NCBI GenBank assembly: GCA_027307115.1
Contig: DAHUXN010000090.1
Coordinates: 1 to 58,106, forward strand
Direction: 5' to 3'
Length of the DNA stretch: 58,106 nt
Origin: Acidobacteriota bacterium
Lineage (GTDB): Bacteria > Acidobacteriota > Terriglobia > Acidiferrales > UBA7541
Both the position numbers and the translations under genes were made by a program. Within the stretch, counting starts at the first letter, position 1, and each line of letters opens with the position of its first letter. This document shows positions 6,751-16,551 of the stretch, piece by piece. The notes under the pieces were generated by a model, which saw only the letters and a program-made list of their open reading frames with translations, had not been told where the DNA came from and did no database searches.

Positions 6751-9207
6751 GTGAACACGATCGTGCAGGATATTCGGCATGCGGGGCGGATGATGGCGAA
6801 GGCGCCGGGGTTTGCGGCGATTGCGATATTGACGCTGGCGCTGGGGATTGGGGCGAACACGGCGATTTTCAGCGTGGTGAACACGCTGTTTCTGCATCCG
6901 CCGGGCGTGGCGCATCCGGAGCAGGTTGTGGTGCAGCGCGCGCGCTACGCGAAGCTCGGGCTGAAGAATATTGTGGTGTCGGCGCCGGATTTTGCGCAGG
7001 TGCGGGACAGCAAACAAATCTTCGCCGCCGCGGCGCTCGAGACAGGCGCGAATTTCAACTACACAGCCGGCGAGTTTCCCGAGCGTCTGCGGGGAGCGCA
7101 GGTTTCATGGCAATGGTTCGACGTCTTCGGCGCAAGGCCGATTTTGGGGCGCGTATTCGCGGCGGAAGAGGACCAGCCGAATGCGAATCGTGAAGTGGTG
7201 CTTTCGTACGGCGCGTGGCAGCGATGGTTCGGCGGGGATAAAAGCGCGATTGGCCGGACGATTCAATTGAATGAGCAGCCTTACCGCATCATCGGCGTAA
7301 TGGGGCGCGATTTCCACTGGCCGAATCCAGACACGGATCTATGGGCGCCGCTGGGATTGCCGCCGGACGCCTTCAATATCAATAACACGTTCAACGAGAA
7401 TTATCTTTCGGTGGCGCGGTTGCAGCCGAACGTGACGTTTGCGCAGGCGAACGCGTACGTGGATGTGCTGTCGAAACGCTTCACGAATAATCAGGTGAAG
7501 CAGTACGCGGAGGATTCGCAGTGGGGAATGTTCCTGATGCCGCTGACGGATTTTGTGTTTGGCGATTTGCAGGCGCCGATTCTGATTCTGGGCGGCGCAG
7601 TGGCGTTCGTGTTGCTGATTGCGTGCGCGAATCTGGCAGGCCTGCTGTTGGCAAAAGCGGCGGGTCGGTCGAAGGAATTGGCGGTGCGGGCGGCGCTGGG
7701 TGCTTCGCGAGGGCGATTGGTGACGCAGGCGCTGAGCGAGAATCTGCTGTTGGGCATATTGGGAATTCTGGCGGGACTGGTGGTGGCGGAGATTGGGTTG
7801 AAGGCATTGCTCTTTGCCGCGCCGCAAGATTTGGCGACGGGCATCACGTTCCCGCTGGACGGATACGTGTTGGGGTTCACGGCGATAGTAGGAATCGTGG
7901 CGGTGCTGATTTTTGGCAGCGTGCCGGCCTGGCATATGTCGAAAGTTAATCCGTATGACGCCATGCGCGAATCGGGAAGGTCGGCGACGGGAAGCAAAGG
8001 ACGGCAGAGATTCCGTTCGTTGTTGGTGGCGGGAGAACTGGCGCTGGGGTTGGTGCTGCTGGCCGGGACCGGACTGCTGCTGAAGAGTTTGGCGCGAATT
8101 GGGGACGTGAATCCCGGGTTTCAACCTCACGGAGTGATGACCGCGGGACTGGCGCTGCCAGATTCGCAATACAACACGCCGGAAAAGCAATTCGCGTTTT
8201 TCCGCAGCGTACTCGACCGGCTGTCGCACGCGCCGGGAGTGACGGAGGCGGGAGCGGGATACGGGCTGCCTTTCAGCGGAGCGAATGGTTCGGCTTCGTT
8301 TGGAATCGAGGGGCAGCCAGTAGCGCCGGGCGATCCGGGACCTCACGGCAATATTCGGATTGTTACACCGGGATATTTCACCGCGCTGGGCATCCCGCTG
8401 CGAAAAGGGCGGAACTTTACGGACGACGACAGGCAAGACACGCAGCCAGTCGCCATCATAGACGAAAATCTGGCGCGGGAATACTGGCCGAATCAGAATC
8501 CCATCGGACAAAGAATCCGCAATGGCACGAAGACGCCGTGGAGGGTGATTGTCGGGATTGTCGGGCATATCCGGTTCACTCAGCTTGCCGGCGAGGAATC
8601 GGGAGGGTCCATATCCGAGAGCGAGACCAAAGGCGCTTACTATTTTCCGATGTATCAGACGCAAGCGCCGTATGGATTCTTGATTGCGAAAACGAGCGGG
8701 AGGGCGTCGAGTCTGGATGGAGCGATTCGACAGGCGGTTCGGGATACGGACGCGAATCAGCCTGTGTCTGACATGAAAACGATGGACGCGCGGATTGGTG
8801 AGTCGCTGGGGCCGCAGCGGTTCGCGGCGAGTTTGTTGGCGGTGTTCGCGGGGCTGGCGATTTTGCTCGCGGCGGTGGGATTGTACGGGCTGATCAGCTA
8901 CAGCGTGACGCAGCGGACGAACGAATTTGGGATTCGCATGGCGTTGGGCGCGGAGCCGGGCGACGTGCGGCGTTTGGTGCTGAAGCAGGGAGCGAAATTG
9001 GCGCTGGCGGGCGCGGCGGCGGGGATTGTCGCGGGATTGTTGCTGATGCGGGCGATGCAGAGCGTGCTCTATGGAGTGAGCTCGGCGGATCCCGTGTCGT
9101 TTGCAGGCGCGGCAGTACTGTTGTTGCTGATTGCGTTGGTGGCGTGTTATGTGCCGGCGCGGCGGGCGACGCGGGTGGACCCGATGGTGGCGCTGAGGTA
9201 TGAGTGA
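6751..9207 (+). CDS. ADOP-family ABC transporter permease (copy 1)
   Basis: An 818-residue membrane protein. The N-terminal signature (VQDIRHAGRMMAKAPGF, then [10 protein letters not shown]) contains the first membrane segment. A MacB-type periplasmic core follows, then an FtsX block of three membrane segments (about 270-395, with LLIACANLAGLLLAKA), a second periplasmic core, a second FtsX block (about 690-810) and the ADOP tail [16 protein letters not shown]. The family's substrate is unknown; MacB/FtsX relatives work by coupling an ATPase to periplasmic movements. No ATPase gene is present in the window, as expected for orphan permeases. Start GTG 6751 has a strong AGGAGG site, itself contiguous with the family D repeat. 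It differs from the others in its first periplasmic part (RARYAKLGLKNIVVSAPDF). Confidence 0.93.
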   Translation: MNTIVQDIRHAGRMMAKAPGFAAIAILTLALGIGANTAIFSVVNTLFLHPPGVAHPEQVVVQRARYAKLGLKNIVVSAPDFAQVRDSKQIFAAAALETGANFNYTAGEFPERLRGAQVSWQWFDVFGARPILGRVFAAEEDQPNANREVVLSYGAWQRWFGGDKSAIGRTIQLNEQPYRIIGVMGRDFHWPNPDTDLWAPLGLPPDAFNINNTFNENYLSVARLQPNVTFAQANAYVDVLSKRFTNNQVKQYAEDSQWGMFLMPLTDFVFGDLQAPILILGGAVAFVLLIACANLAGLLLAKAAGRSKELAVRAALGASRGRLVTQALSENLLLGILGILAGLVVAEIGLKALLFAAPQDLATGITFPLDGYVLGFTAIVGIVAVLIFGSVPAWHMSKVNPYDAMRESGRSATGSKGRQRFRSLLVAGELALGLVLLAGTGLLLKSLARIGDVNPGFQPHGVMTAGLALPDSQYNTPEKQFAFFRSVLDRLSHAPGVTEAGAGYGLPFSGANGSASFGIEGQPVAPGDPGPHGNIRIVTPGYFTALGIPLRKGRNFTDDDRQDTQPVAIIDENLAREYWPNQNPIGQRIRNGTKTPWRVIVGIVGHIRFTQLAGEESGGSISESETKGAYYFPMYQTQAPYGFLIAKTSGRASSLDGAIRQAVRDTDANQPVSDMKTMDARIGESLGPQRFAASLLAVFAGLAILLAAVGLYGLISYSVTQRTNEFGIRMALGAEPGDVRRLVLKQGAKLALAGAAAGIVAGLLLMRAMQSVLYGVSSADPVSFAGAAVLLLLIALVACYVPARRATRVDPMVALRYE

Positions 9208-9313
9208 GGGAGCGAGTTGATAGTTGAGAGTTGAGAGCGAGAGGCAGGAAGACCGAAGAGCGAAAGTCAGAATTGGAAGTTGAAACGGTTGTGAGTTAGA
9301 GGAGAGCGGAAAG

Positions 9314-9546
9314 ACCCCACCCTTCGCACAAGACGCGGAGGATGGGGCACCCGGAAAGGCGAAGGCAAAGCAGGCCCTCACCACCGTTCGCCGAAAGTGA
9401 GCTACCGCGTTCGAGATGAAGCAAAACGAATCGAGAAATTAGAGAGCGAAAAAAGGAAAATCCGAACCCTCTGCGCAAGACGCGGAGGATGGGGCACCCG
9501 GAAAAGCGGAAGCGAAGAGGCGTCGAGGCGCCGCGCTCTATATAAA
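9314..9546. repeat. Repeat cluster in the 9208-9593 gap (A, J, A, C)
   Basis: Family A at about 9314-9353; a J-like copy (CCCTCACCACCGTTCGCCGAAAG) at about 9371-9409; a diverged A copy at about 9464-9500; family C (GGCGTCGAGGCGCCGCGC) at about 9519-9546. Bases 9208-9300 hold only GTTGATAGTTGAGAGTTGAG-type simple sequence. Confidence 0.8.
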
Positions 9547-9593
9547 GACGAGAGGCCAGGCAGGATGATGGCAGAGATTAGGAGCGATTGCCG

Positions 9594-12047
9594 ATGAGAA
9601 CGGTGTGGCAGGATTTGCGGTATGCGATGCGGACGTTTGCAAAGGTGCCGGGGTTCACGGCGATTGTCGTGTTGACGCTGGCGCTGGGAATTGGCGCGAA
9701 CACGGCGATTTTTTCGGTAGTGAATACGACGCTGCTGGCGCCGCTCCCGTTCAAAGATTCTGCGCAGCTCGTGAATCTTCACGCGCACAGCACTTTCTTC
9801 GATTTTTGGAATCTTGGATTGTCCCTGCCGGACATCAACGACATTCGTGCGCAGAGCAAGTCGTTTTCAGCCGTGGTTCCGTTTCAATATGCGACGGTCG
9901 ATCTGATTGGGCGCAACACACCGCGCGAACTCAATGCCGCGAAAGTCCCGGCGGACTTTTTCTCGGTGCTCGGGCTGAAGCCGCTCTATGGGCGCGCGTT
10001 TTTGCCTTCGGAAATGGAGCTGGGAGCCGGCCGCGAAGCGATCCTGAGTGGCGCGCTTTGGCGCACGCAATTTGGATCCGATCCACACGTCGTCGGAACA
10101 AGCATCACGCTCGACGGAAAGCCCTACACCGTCGTCGGCGTGATGCCCGAGATGCCGAAGATGTTTTCGCCCGCGGGCATGGAGATTTGGACGCCGTTCG
10201 TATCGTCGCAAACGGAGTTCAAGGAGCGCGGAAACCACGGGATACCGACTCTGGCACGATTGAAGCCTGGCGTCAGGCTGCAACAAGCGCAAGCGGAGCT
10301 CGACGGCATCGCCGCCCGGCTGGCGAAGGCTTATCCAAAGGACGACGAAAATTGGAGCTTCCGCGCGGATTTTTTGCGTGCGGATATGAATCGCGACACG
10401 CGCACGCCGCTGCTCGTTTTGCTCGGCGCGGTCGGATTCGTGTTGCTGATTGCCTGTGCAAACGTGGGAAATCTTTTTTTGTCGCGGGGATGGGCGAGGC
10501 GGCGCGAATTGGCGATTCGCGCCACCCTCGGGGCGACGCGCGGGAGACTGATTCGCCAACTGCTGGTCGAAAGCATGCTGCTTGCCCTGGCTGGGGGCGC
10601 GTGCGGACTCCTGCTGGCCTGGTGGGGCGTTGCGGCGCTAAAGGTAGAGGCTCTGGCCGGAACCGTGAGTGTCATCGACAAAGTGGGCATCGATCCACGC
10701 GTGCTGCTCTTCACACTTAGCATTTCCATTCTTGCCGGATTGCTTTTCGGACTCGCGCCTGCATTTTTATCTTCGCGGCACGATTTGAGCGGGGCGATGA
10801 AAGAGAGCGGTGCGGGATCGCAAACCGGCGCGTCCGGTTCGCGGCACAATCCGCTACGGCAAATTCTCGTGGTGACGGAAATTGCTCTTGCGCTGGTGCT
10901 GGTGATTGGCGCGACGCTGGCGCTGCGCAGCTTGTCGCGCTTGCTGCGCGTGAATTTTGGTTTTGATACGGAGCGCGTGCTGGCGATGCGGCTTGATTTT
11001 CCGGCGACGAAATTCAAAACGTCCGAAGAGATGTTCGCCTACGTCCGCGACTTGACCAGCCGTCTGCGCGCCGCGCCCGGTGTTGAATCGGTTTCCGCCG
11101 CGGGGAACGGGCCGCTCTCGGGGAGCCGCGGCGAAGGCGAGTTTACCATTGAAGGCGTGCCGGAAAATCCCCAAGCGAAGCTCACGGCGGAATGGTCTGG
11201 CGTGGGGCCGGACTATTTCGAGACGCTGGGGATTCCACTGCTTCGCGGGCGGGAGTTTACGGACGCAGACGGCGGGAAAAACGCGCGCGTGATGGTGGTG
11301 AACGAAGCGTTCGCGAAAAAGTTCCTCGCCGGCGAAAGCGCCGTCGGAAAACGCATTTGGATGGGCGATGAAGACGCGCAGAAACACCGGATCTGGAATC
11401 AAATCGTTGGCGAAGTCGGTAACGTACGTGATGTGAACGCGCGCTCGGCACCGATGGCGCACATGTATGCGCCGTTCTATCAGGGCGGTTTGACCTCTGG
11501 ATTGAATACTGGCGTTGAATTTCTTTTGCGCACGCGTGCGAATCCCGCAGCGTTGATTTCCGCGGCGCAAGCGCAGGTGTGGGCGCTCGACAAGAACCAG
11601 CCGATATCGAAAGTGCAAACGATGGAGCAACGCGTGGCGAATTCCGTGGCGGCACCGCGGTTTCAGACGTTTCTGCTTGGAATTTTTGGGGCGCTGGGAT
11701 TGCTGCTGGCGGTGGTGGGGATCTACGGCGTGATTTCGTATTCGGTTTCGCAGCGGACGCACGAGATGGGGATACGCATGGCGTTGGGAGCGGAGCCAAG
11801 GCAAGTGCTGCGGCTGGTTCTGATGCAGGGGTTAAAGCTGGCGCTGATAGGGGTGGCGATTGGAGTGGCGGCGTCGCTGGTGCTGACGAGGTTGATGGCG
11901 AGTTTGCTGTTTGGCGTGAGCGCGACGGATCCGGTTACGTTTGCGGGGGTGGCGATTGTGTTGACGATTGTGGCGTTGGCGGCGTGTTATGTGCCGGCGC
12001 GGAGGGCGATGAAGGTGGATCCGATGGAGGCGCTGAGGTATGAGTGA
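9594..12047 (+). CDS. ADOP-family ABC transporter permease (copy 2)
   Basis: An 817-residue ADOP with the usual order: N-terminal segment ([17 protein letters not shown]), MacB-like core, FtsX block ([20 protein letters not shown]), second core, second FtsX block, tail [19 protein letters not shown] 9594 was chosen because AGGAG ends 9 bases before it; a TTG at 9588 would lie only 3 bases from that site. The 5' and 3' ends use G-ending codons almost identical to the neighbours. The central part (about 9770-11600) is richer in C-ending codons and more diverged, which may reflect recombination of ends or an imported middle (inference). It is in the same direction as copies 1, 3 and 4. Confidence 0.93.
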   Translation: MRTVWQDLRYAMRTFAKVPGFTAIVVLTLALGIGANTAIFSVVNTTLLAPLPFKDSAQLVNLHAHSTFFDFWNLGLSLPDINDIRAQSKSFSAVVPFQYATVDLIGRNTPRELNAAKVPADFFSVLGLKPLYGRAFLPSEMELGAGREAILSGALWRTQFGSDPHVVGTSITLDGKPYTVVGVMPEMPKMFSPAGMEIWTPFVSSQTEFKERGNHGIPTLARLKPGVRLQQAQAELDGIAARLAKAYPKDDENWSFRADFLRADMNRDTRTPLLVLLGAVGFVLLIACANVGNLFLSRGWARRRELAIRATLGATRGRLIRQLLVESMLLALAGGACGLLLAWWGVAALKVEALAGTVSVIDKVGIDPRVLLFTLSISILAGLLFGLAPAFLSSRHDLSGAMKESGAGSQTGASGSRHNPLRQILVVTEIALALVLVIGATLALRSLSRLLRVNFGFDTERVLAMRLDFPATKFKTSEEMFAYVRDLTSRLRAAPGVESVSAAGNGPLSGSRGEGEFTIEGVPENPQAKLTAEWSGVGPDYFETLGIPLLRGREFTDADGGKNARVMVVNEAFAKKFLAGESAVGKRIWMGDEDAQKHRIWNQIVGEVGNVRDVNARSAPMAHMYAPFYQGGLTSGLNTGVEFLLRTRANPAALISAAQAQVWALDKNQPISKVQTMEQRVANSVAAPRFQTFLLGIFGALGLLLAVVGIYGVISYSVSQRTHEMGIRMALGAEPRQVLRLVLMQGLKLALIGVAIGVAASLVLTRLMASLLFGVSATDPVTFAGVAIVLTIVALAACYVPARRAMKVDPMEALRYE

Positions 12048-12137
12048 AGCAGTGGTTAGTGGCGAGTGACAAGTGATGAGTTAGAGGCAAAAAGCTGAAA
12101 GCGAAAAGCAAAGCGAGAAGCAAAGCGAGAAGCAAAG

Positions 12138-12678
12138 CAGGTCCCTCACCGACGTTCGCAAAAACCGCGATTGGGTTCAGGATGACAGCGAGAACCAAAG
12201 CGAAAGGCAGTTCCCTCGTCGCGTGGCTCCTCGGGATGACAATGCGCTGGGGTGGGTGCGGGGAAAAGAAGCAGGCCGAGCAGACGGGATGACAGCGTAA
12301 GACAAGAGCGAAAAACTCCACCCTCCGCAGAAGGCGCGGAGGATGGGGCACCCGGAAAAGCGAGAGGCAAAGCGAGAAGCAGATCCCTCGTCGCGTGGCT
12401 CCTCGGGATGACCATGTAAGGCAAGAGCGAAAAACGACCCCCCCTCACAGAAACATTCGCTTCACAGACGGGGTTGGCTGCGAAGGAAGGGAGCAGGCCG
12501 AGCAGACGGGATGACAGCGTAAGACAAGAGCGAAAAACTCCACCCTCCGCAGAAGGCGCGGAGGATGGGGCACCCGGCCGCAATCCATAAGAGATGGACA
12601 GCGTGTTTAGGTTGGCGTCCGAGGCGCGGAACGCAAAAACCCCACCCTTCACAGAAAGCGCTCAGGATGGGGAACCCG
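12138..12678. repeat. Repeat cluster in the 12048-12896 gap (J, B, A, B, A-degenerate, A, A)
   Basis: J at about 12138-12186; B at about 12207-12241 and 12379-12412; A at about 12316-12355, 12537-12577 and 12639-12678; a degenerate A at about 12437-12475. Bases 12679-12896 show no gene; they form the upstream region of the GGDEF-like protein, where no convincing promoter was found. Confidence 0.8.
12271..12577. repeat. 85-bp direct repeat (12271-12355 and 12493-12577)
   Basis: An 85-base block (GCAGGCCGAGCAGACGGGAT through a complete family A copy ending CACCCGG) occurs twice, 222 bases apart, with no difference that could be found by reading. Part of the block (GAGCAGACGGGATGACAG) also occurs near 20475. 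This is a recent duplication within the repeat tract. Confidence 0.85.
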
Positions 12679-12896
12679 CAAGGACCAAGAGGGAAACGGA
12701 AAAGCATAAGTCTCGCGGGTCCATGCGGATAGCGTATTGGAGGAGGAGCGAGAAAACTTCCGTACAGGTGCAGACTGTCCTCGAACTGCCCTTTCTGCCA
12801 GTAGTTTTGGCACGCCGGGAATGCGTAGACTATCTGGGAGGTTGTGTCGCTCGTTGGGTTTGGCGGTCGTTGGATTGAACCGTGGGAGCGCACCAG

Positions 12897-13676
12897 ATGG
12901 AATCCGATGTACGGCAGCTCGGGCGACACGAGTGGTGGCTTTGGTTTTACGCGCTTATCGTGACAGCGCTCGCGGGGATAGTCCTGCTGCTGTCGTCATT
13001 TCACTCGCTCTTTCTGCATCACGAACACTTCTTCGAGATTCGTTCCGACCAAGCCAGGTGGGGGATACTCAGCTTACTGCTGCTGTTCAACGTGTGGCTG
13101 GTGCAACGGCAGTGGGTGTTTCGCCGCATGCGAAGACGCCTTACTGAGGGGAGCGGAGACGCGCCGTCGAGCGTGGAGGCGAGCGATCCCTCTCAAATGG
13201 ATCCGGTGACAGGGTTGTACACCCGAGCTTCGGTAGAACAGAGCCTTGGGCGAGAGGTTGTCCGCGCGCGGCGGAAGAATCTGCCGCTAAGCCTTGTGGC
13301 GTTTCATCTGGATGATTTCACCGAGCTTAGCAAGCGTTGCGGACGCGACGCTGCTGAGTTGGTGCTGAAAGAGTTTGCCAACCGTTTGAGGAAAGCGAGC
13401 CGGGGTTGCGATCTTTGCGTGCGTCTGGGGGACGATGATTTCGTGGTGATCCTGCCCGAATGCAGTCTGGGGGACGCCAAAATTGTTTCTGATCGCCTGG
13501 GCACGCTGGAGATGAAGTGCGCGGGAGAGGATGTCACGGTGGGCTGGTCGGTTGGATGGATTGACTACAAACGCGGCGAGGTTCCCTCGGATCTGTTTAA
13601 ACGGGCGAAAGACGTTCTTCAACTCTACAAGGCGGCCAGCAAGGATAGTTCCGTACCAACACTCGTAATCCGGTAG
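12897..13676 (+). CDS. Membrane protein with degenerate GGDEF (diguanylate cyclase-like) domain
   Basis: A 259-residue protein. Two membrane segments near residues 15-40 and 55-75 are followed by a GGDEF-type domain that begins at DPVTGLYTRASVEQ (residue 102). The signature GG(D/E)EF is replaced by GDDDF at residues 178-182 (RLGDDDFVVILP), so the second glycine and the glutamate are lost. Known diguanylate cyclases need this loop to bind GTP and metal, so the domain is probably catalytically weak or inactive and may bind nucleotide or act structurally (inference). ATG 12897 was chosen over GTG 12882 because GGAG lies 9 bases upstream. It sits between ADOP copies 2 and 3 in the same direction, with no sign of co-transcription. 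Confidence 0.8.
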   Translation: MESDVRQLGRHEWWLWFYALIVTALAGIVLLLSSFHSLFLHHEHFFEIRSDQARWGILSLLLLFNVWLVQRQWVFRRMRRRLTEGSGDAPSSVEASDPSQMDPVTGLYTRASVEQSLGREVVRARRKNLPLSLVAFHLDDFTELSKRCGRDAAELVLKEFANRLRKASRGCDLCVRLGDDDFVVILPECSLGDAKIVSDRLGTLEMKCAGEDVTVGWSVGWIDYKRGEVPSDLFKRAKDVLQLYKAASKDSSVPTLVIR

Positions 13677-13775
13677 CGCTTTCCGCAATTTGCCCCACTT
13701 GATATCCGAAGACGTTGGTTTCCCTGACAAAGGTCCGAAGGTTGCAGCATGGAAGGCCGAAATGTTGTTCGGTGT

Positions 13776-13812
13776 TGTCCGGTTACGCGACAGGGGCTCC
13801 CGTAAACGGACA
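13776..13812. promoter_or_regulatory. Conserved 37-bp inverted-repeat element (copy 2)
   Basis: TGTCCG, 25 bases, CGGACA, lying 120 bases upstream of ADOP copy 3. It is the counterpart of 5319-5355: identical arms and spacing, and more than half of the internal bases alike. This supports a role tied to a subset of ADOP genes, for example binding of a dimeric regulator, but it could also be a repeat of another kind. Confidence 0.6.
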
Positions 13813-13932
13813 AAATGGGCAGCGACTGCGGATTATTCCTCAGGTAGCGTTCTGATACCACTGTAGTTAGGAAATCACGCCTTCGGAATCTGATCTGCGT
13901 ATCATCCACATAGAGTTGCCAGGGGTGTGCTG

Positions 13933-16365
13933 ATGAAGACGCTGCTGCAAGACGTGCGCTACGGGCTGCGAATCCTGAAGAAGTCACCGGGGTTTGCGGC
14001 GATAGCCGTGTTGACGCTGGGATTGGGCATCGGCGCGAACACGGCGATTTTCAGCTTCGTGGATGCGTGGATTATCCGGCCGATTCCCTATCCGCAAGCA
14101 GACAGGCTGGTGGTGTTGCTGTCGCATGACAAGAAGAAGGGTTGGACCAACAACGGCGTGAGTTCGACGGCGGATTTTCTGGATTTTCAGAAGCAAAATA
14201 CGTCATTCGAGCAAACGGCAGCTTGGACGAGCTGGAATTTCAATCTGACGGGCGACGGCCCGCCGGCGCTGGTGGATGGCGGACGCGTAAGCTGGAATTT
14301 TTTTGCTACTCTCGGCGTCAGGCCACTTCTGGGTCGGACCTTTACGGCCAGCGATGACGGGCCTGGGGCACCTCATGTCGCGATCATCAGCGAGGGACTG
14401 TGGAAGAGCCGCTACGCGCGGAATCCCAAGATCATCGGCCGCAGCATCAACATCGGCGACGAGGCTTATACCGTGGTCGGCGTGATGCCGGGGAAATTTC
14501 AATTTTCGCTGTTGGGGATTTGCAACATTTGGACGCCGCTCGCGCTGACGGATAAGGAGCGTAGCGACCGCAATAATTCCTGGTTTAGTGCTTTCGGAAG
14601 GTTGAAGCCGGACGTTACGCAACAGCAGGCAGCCGCCGAAACGAGCGCGATTTTTGCGCGCCTCGAAAAGCAGTATCCGAAGACGAACACGAATATCACT
14701 TCGCTGCTCAGCTCGATGGCTTATGAAATCGGCCAGAATCAGGGAAATCAGCAGGTGACGATTTGCTTCTGGATTGTGGGACTGATTCTGCTGATTGCGT
14801 GCGCCAACGTGGCGAACTTGATGCTGGCGCGAGCGGCGCAGCGCACGAAAGAGATGGCGGTACGGGGCGCGTTGGGCGCGACGCGGGGGCGACTGGTGAG
14901 ACAACTGGTGACCGAATCGCTGCTGCTGTTTCTCTTCGGAGGGCTGGCGGGGGTGCTGTTTGGGGCATGGGGAATGAGCTGGATTGAATCGATGATTCCG
15001 GGGCACATTCGCGGATACCTGGTGAATTACGGCGAAGTGAATTTGGATTGGATAACGCTGACCTTTACGCTTGGAATTGCACTGGCGTGCGGCGTGGTTT
15101 TCGGGCTGGCGCCGGCGTTTGAGAATTCAGGGATCGACTTGAATCGCGCGTTGAAGGAAGCATCGGGGCAGGCTTCCAAAAGCGGACGCGGCGCGCGGAT
15201 GCGGCGGATTTTCGTGGCGGGAGAAATCGCGCTGGCCGTGGTGGTGTTGATTTCGGCGACGCTGCTGGTGAAGAGCTTCATCATTTCGGTGCGGTCGACT
15301 CCGGGATTCAATCCGGCGAACGCGATGACCGCGCAAGTTGCGCTACCCAAGACGAAATACACCAGTGATGCGCTGACACGGAATTTCAGCGACGCAGTGC
15401 TTGCGCGGATCCGCGCGCTACCGGGTGTGACGTCCGCGGGTGTCGCCAGTGCGATTCCGTTCGGCGGTTTCGGGCAAACGTACACGGTCGAAGCGGTGGG
15501 AAAGCCCGCTCCGCAGCCGGGGGAAGAGCTTGGCGCGCGTTGGACGGCAGTCTCGCCCGATTATTTCGCCGCGATGCAGATGGGATTGCTCAAAGGGCGG
15601 GAGTTCACTTCTGGCGACGGCCCCGGGAATGCGGATGTAGCGGTGATCGATCAGACGCTGGCGCGGCAATTTTGGCCCAACGAAGATCCTGTTGGGCAAA
15701 AACTGACGTTCGGGCCTCACCACTTGGTCTGCACGATTGTGGGGGTGGTGAACGACGTCAAGATGTACCAAGTGCGCGGACGGCCCGAGAGACAAATGTA
15801 CGTTCCACTGGCGCAATTCCCTTCGCCGACGCTGGGATTTGTGGCGCGGACGGCGGGAAGTTCTCCGGCCATAGCGACGGCGATTCGCGACGCGATATGG
15901 GCGGTGGATGACCAACAGCCGGTGTCTTCGGTGGAGCAGCTGACAACCCTGATGGCGATACGGGACAGCGGGCATCGCGTGATGATGAAGTTGATGGTAT
16001 TTTTCGGAGCGCTGGCGCTGTTTTTGGGTGCGATTGGAATATATGGAGTGATGGCGCATACAGTGGCGCAGCGCACGCATGAGATTGGGATTCGCATGGC
16101 GTTGGGCGCGAACCCCGCGCAGGTGATGGGTATGGTGGTGCGTCAAGCGATGACGCTGACGTTGATTGGAATTGCGGTCGGGATTGTGGGGGCGTTCGGC
16201 GCGACGCGATCGTTGTCGTTCATGTTGTACCAGGTGACGGCGAGCGATCCGGCGACGTTTGTGGGTGTGGCGGTTTTATTCGCGTTGGTGGCGATTGCGG
16301 CGTGTTATGTGCCGGCGCGGAGGGCGATGCGGGTGGATCCGATGGTGGCGCTTAGGTATGAGTGA
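13933..16365 (+). CDS. ADOP-family ABC transporter permease (copy 3)
   Basis: An 810-residue ADOP. It has the N-terminal signature (LLQDVRYGLRILKKSPGF), a MacB-like core, FtsX block 1 ([20 protein letters not shown], near residues 280-395), a second core, FtsX block 2 ([18 protein letters not shown]) and the tail [19 protein letters not shown] 13933 is preceded by AGGGG with 7-base spacing; GTG 13927 is a less likely start. It is the only complete ADOP here with the TGTCCG/CGGACA element upstream. Its gap (13677-13932) is unusually free of the A and B repeats. Confidence 0.93.
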   Translation: MKTLLQDVRYGLRILKKSPGFAAIAVLTLGLGIGANTAIFSFVDAWIIRPIPYPQADRLVVLLSHDKKKGWTNNGVSSTADFLDFQKQNTSFEQTAAWTSWNFNLTGDGPPALVDGGRVSWNFFATLGVRPLLGRTFTASDDGPGAPHVAIISEGLWKSRYARNPKIIGRSINIGDEAYTVVGVMPGKFQFSLLGICNIWTPLALTDKERSDRNNSWFSAFGRLKPDVTQQQAAAETSAIFARLEKQYPKTNTNITSLLSSMAYEIGQNQGNQQVTICFWIVGLILLIACANVANLMLARAAQRTKEMAVRGALGATRGRLVRQLVTESLLLFLFGGLAGVLFGAWGMSWIESMIPGHIRGYLVNYGEVNLDWITLTFTLGIALACGVVFGLAPAFENSGIDLNRALKEASGQASKSGRGARMRRIFVAGEIALAVVVLISATLLVKSFIISVRSTPGFNPANAMTAQVALPKTKYTSDALTRNFSDAVLARIRALPGVTSAGVASAIPFGGFGQTYTVEAVGKPAPQPGEELGARWTAVSPDYFAAMQMGLLKGREFTSGDGPGNADVAVIDQTLARQFWPNEDPVGQKLTFGPHHLVCTIVGVVNDVKMYQVRGRPERQMYVPLAQFPSPTLGFVARTAGSSPAIATAIRDAIWAVDDQQPVSSVEQLTTLMAIRDSGHRVMMKLMVFFGALALFLGAIGIYGVMAHTVAQRTHEIGIRMALGANPAQVMGMVVRQAMTLTLIGIAVGIVGAFGATRSLSFMLYQVTASDPATFVGVAVLFALVAIAACYVPARRAMRVDPMVALRYE

Positions 16366-16413
16366 GAAGAGGTGGTCAGTGGTCAGTTATGAGTTAACGA
16401 CGAAGGGGAAAAG

Positions 16414-16512
16414 CCCCACCCTTCGCAAAGTTCGCTCCCTTCCTTCGTCAGTGTAAACAGGAGGAAGCACCCGGAAAGGCAAAGCGTCGTCAAGCCGCCG
16501 CACTTTACAAGA
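16414..16512. repeat. Family A copy with nested H element, then family C
   Basis: At about 16414-16472 a family A copy is interrupted between CGCTC and the normal AGGATGGGG part by CCTTCCTTCGTCAGTGTAAA and its flank; almost the same insert sits in a family E copy inside the portal gene (52926-52950). Family C follows at about 16485-16512. Fills the gap between copies 3 and 4. Confidence 0.8.
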
Positions 16513-16551
16513 GACAAGGCCGCGGCGAAGGGAAAATTGGCGGGGTGAAGG

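Noticed and set aside
7339-9384. A 681-codon open frame on the minus strand opposite ADOP copy 1
   Set aside because: Arg/Gln/His-rich with no recognisable motif; a shadow of the permease gene. The same holds for long minus frames opposite copies 2-8 and for 3111-4907 opposite zwf and pgl.
12138-12678. A CRISPR array, suggested by the regularly repeated short sequences
   Set aside because: Repeat copies differ in sequence and spacing, belong to several families, and spacers are not of uniform length; there are no cas genes.
12808-12830. A sigma-54-like promoter (TGGCACG ... ATGC) upstream of the GGDEF-like gene
   Set aside because: The GG-to-GC spacing is two bases too long and the -12 part is not TTGC, so it does not meet the strict spacing of such promoters.
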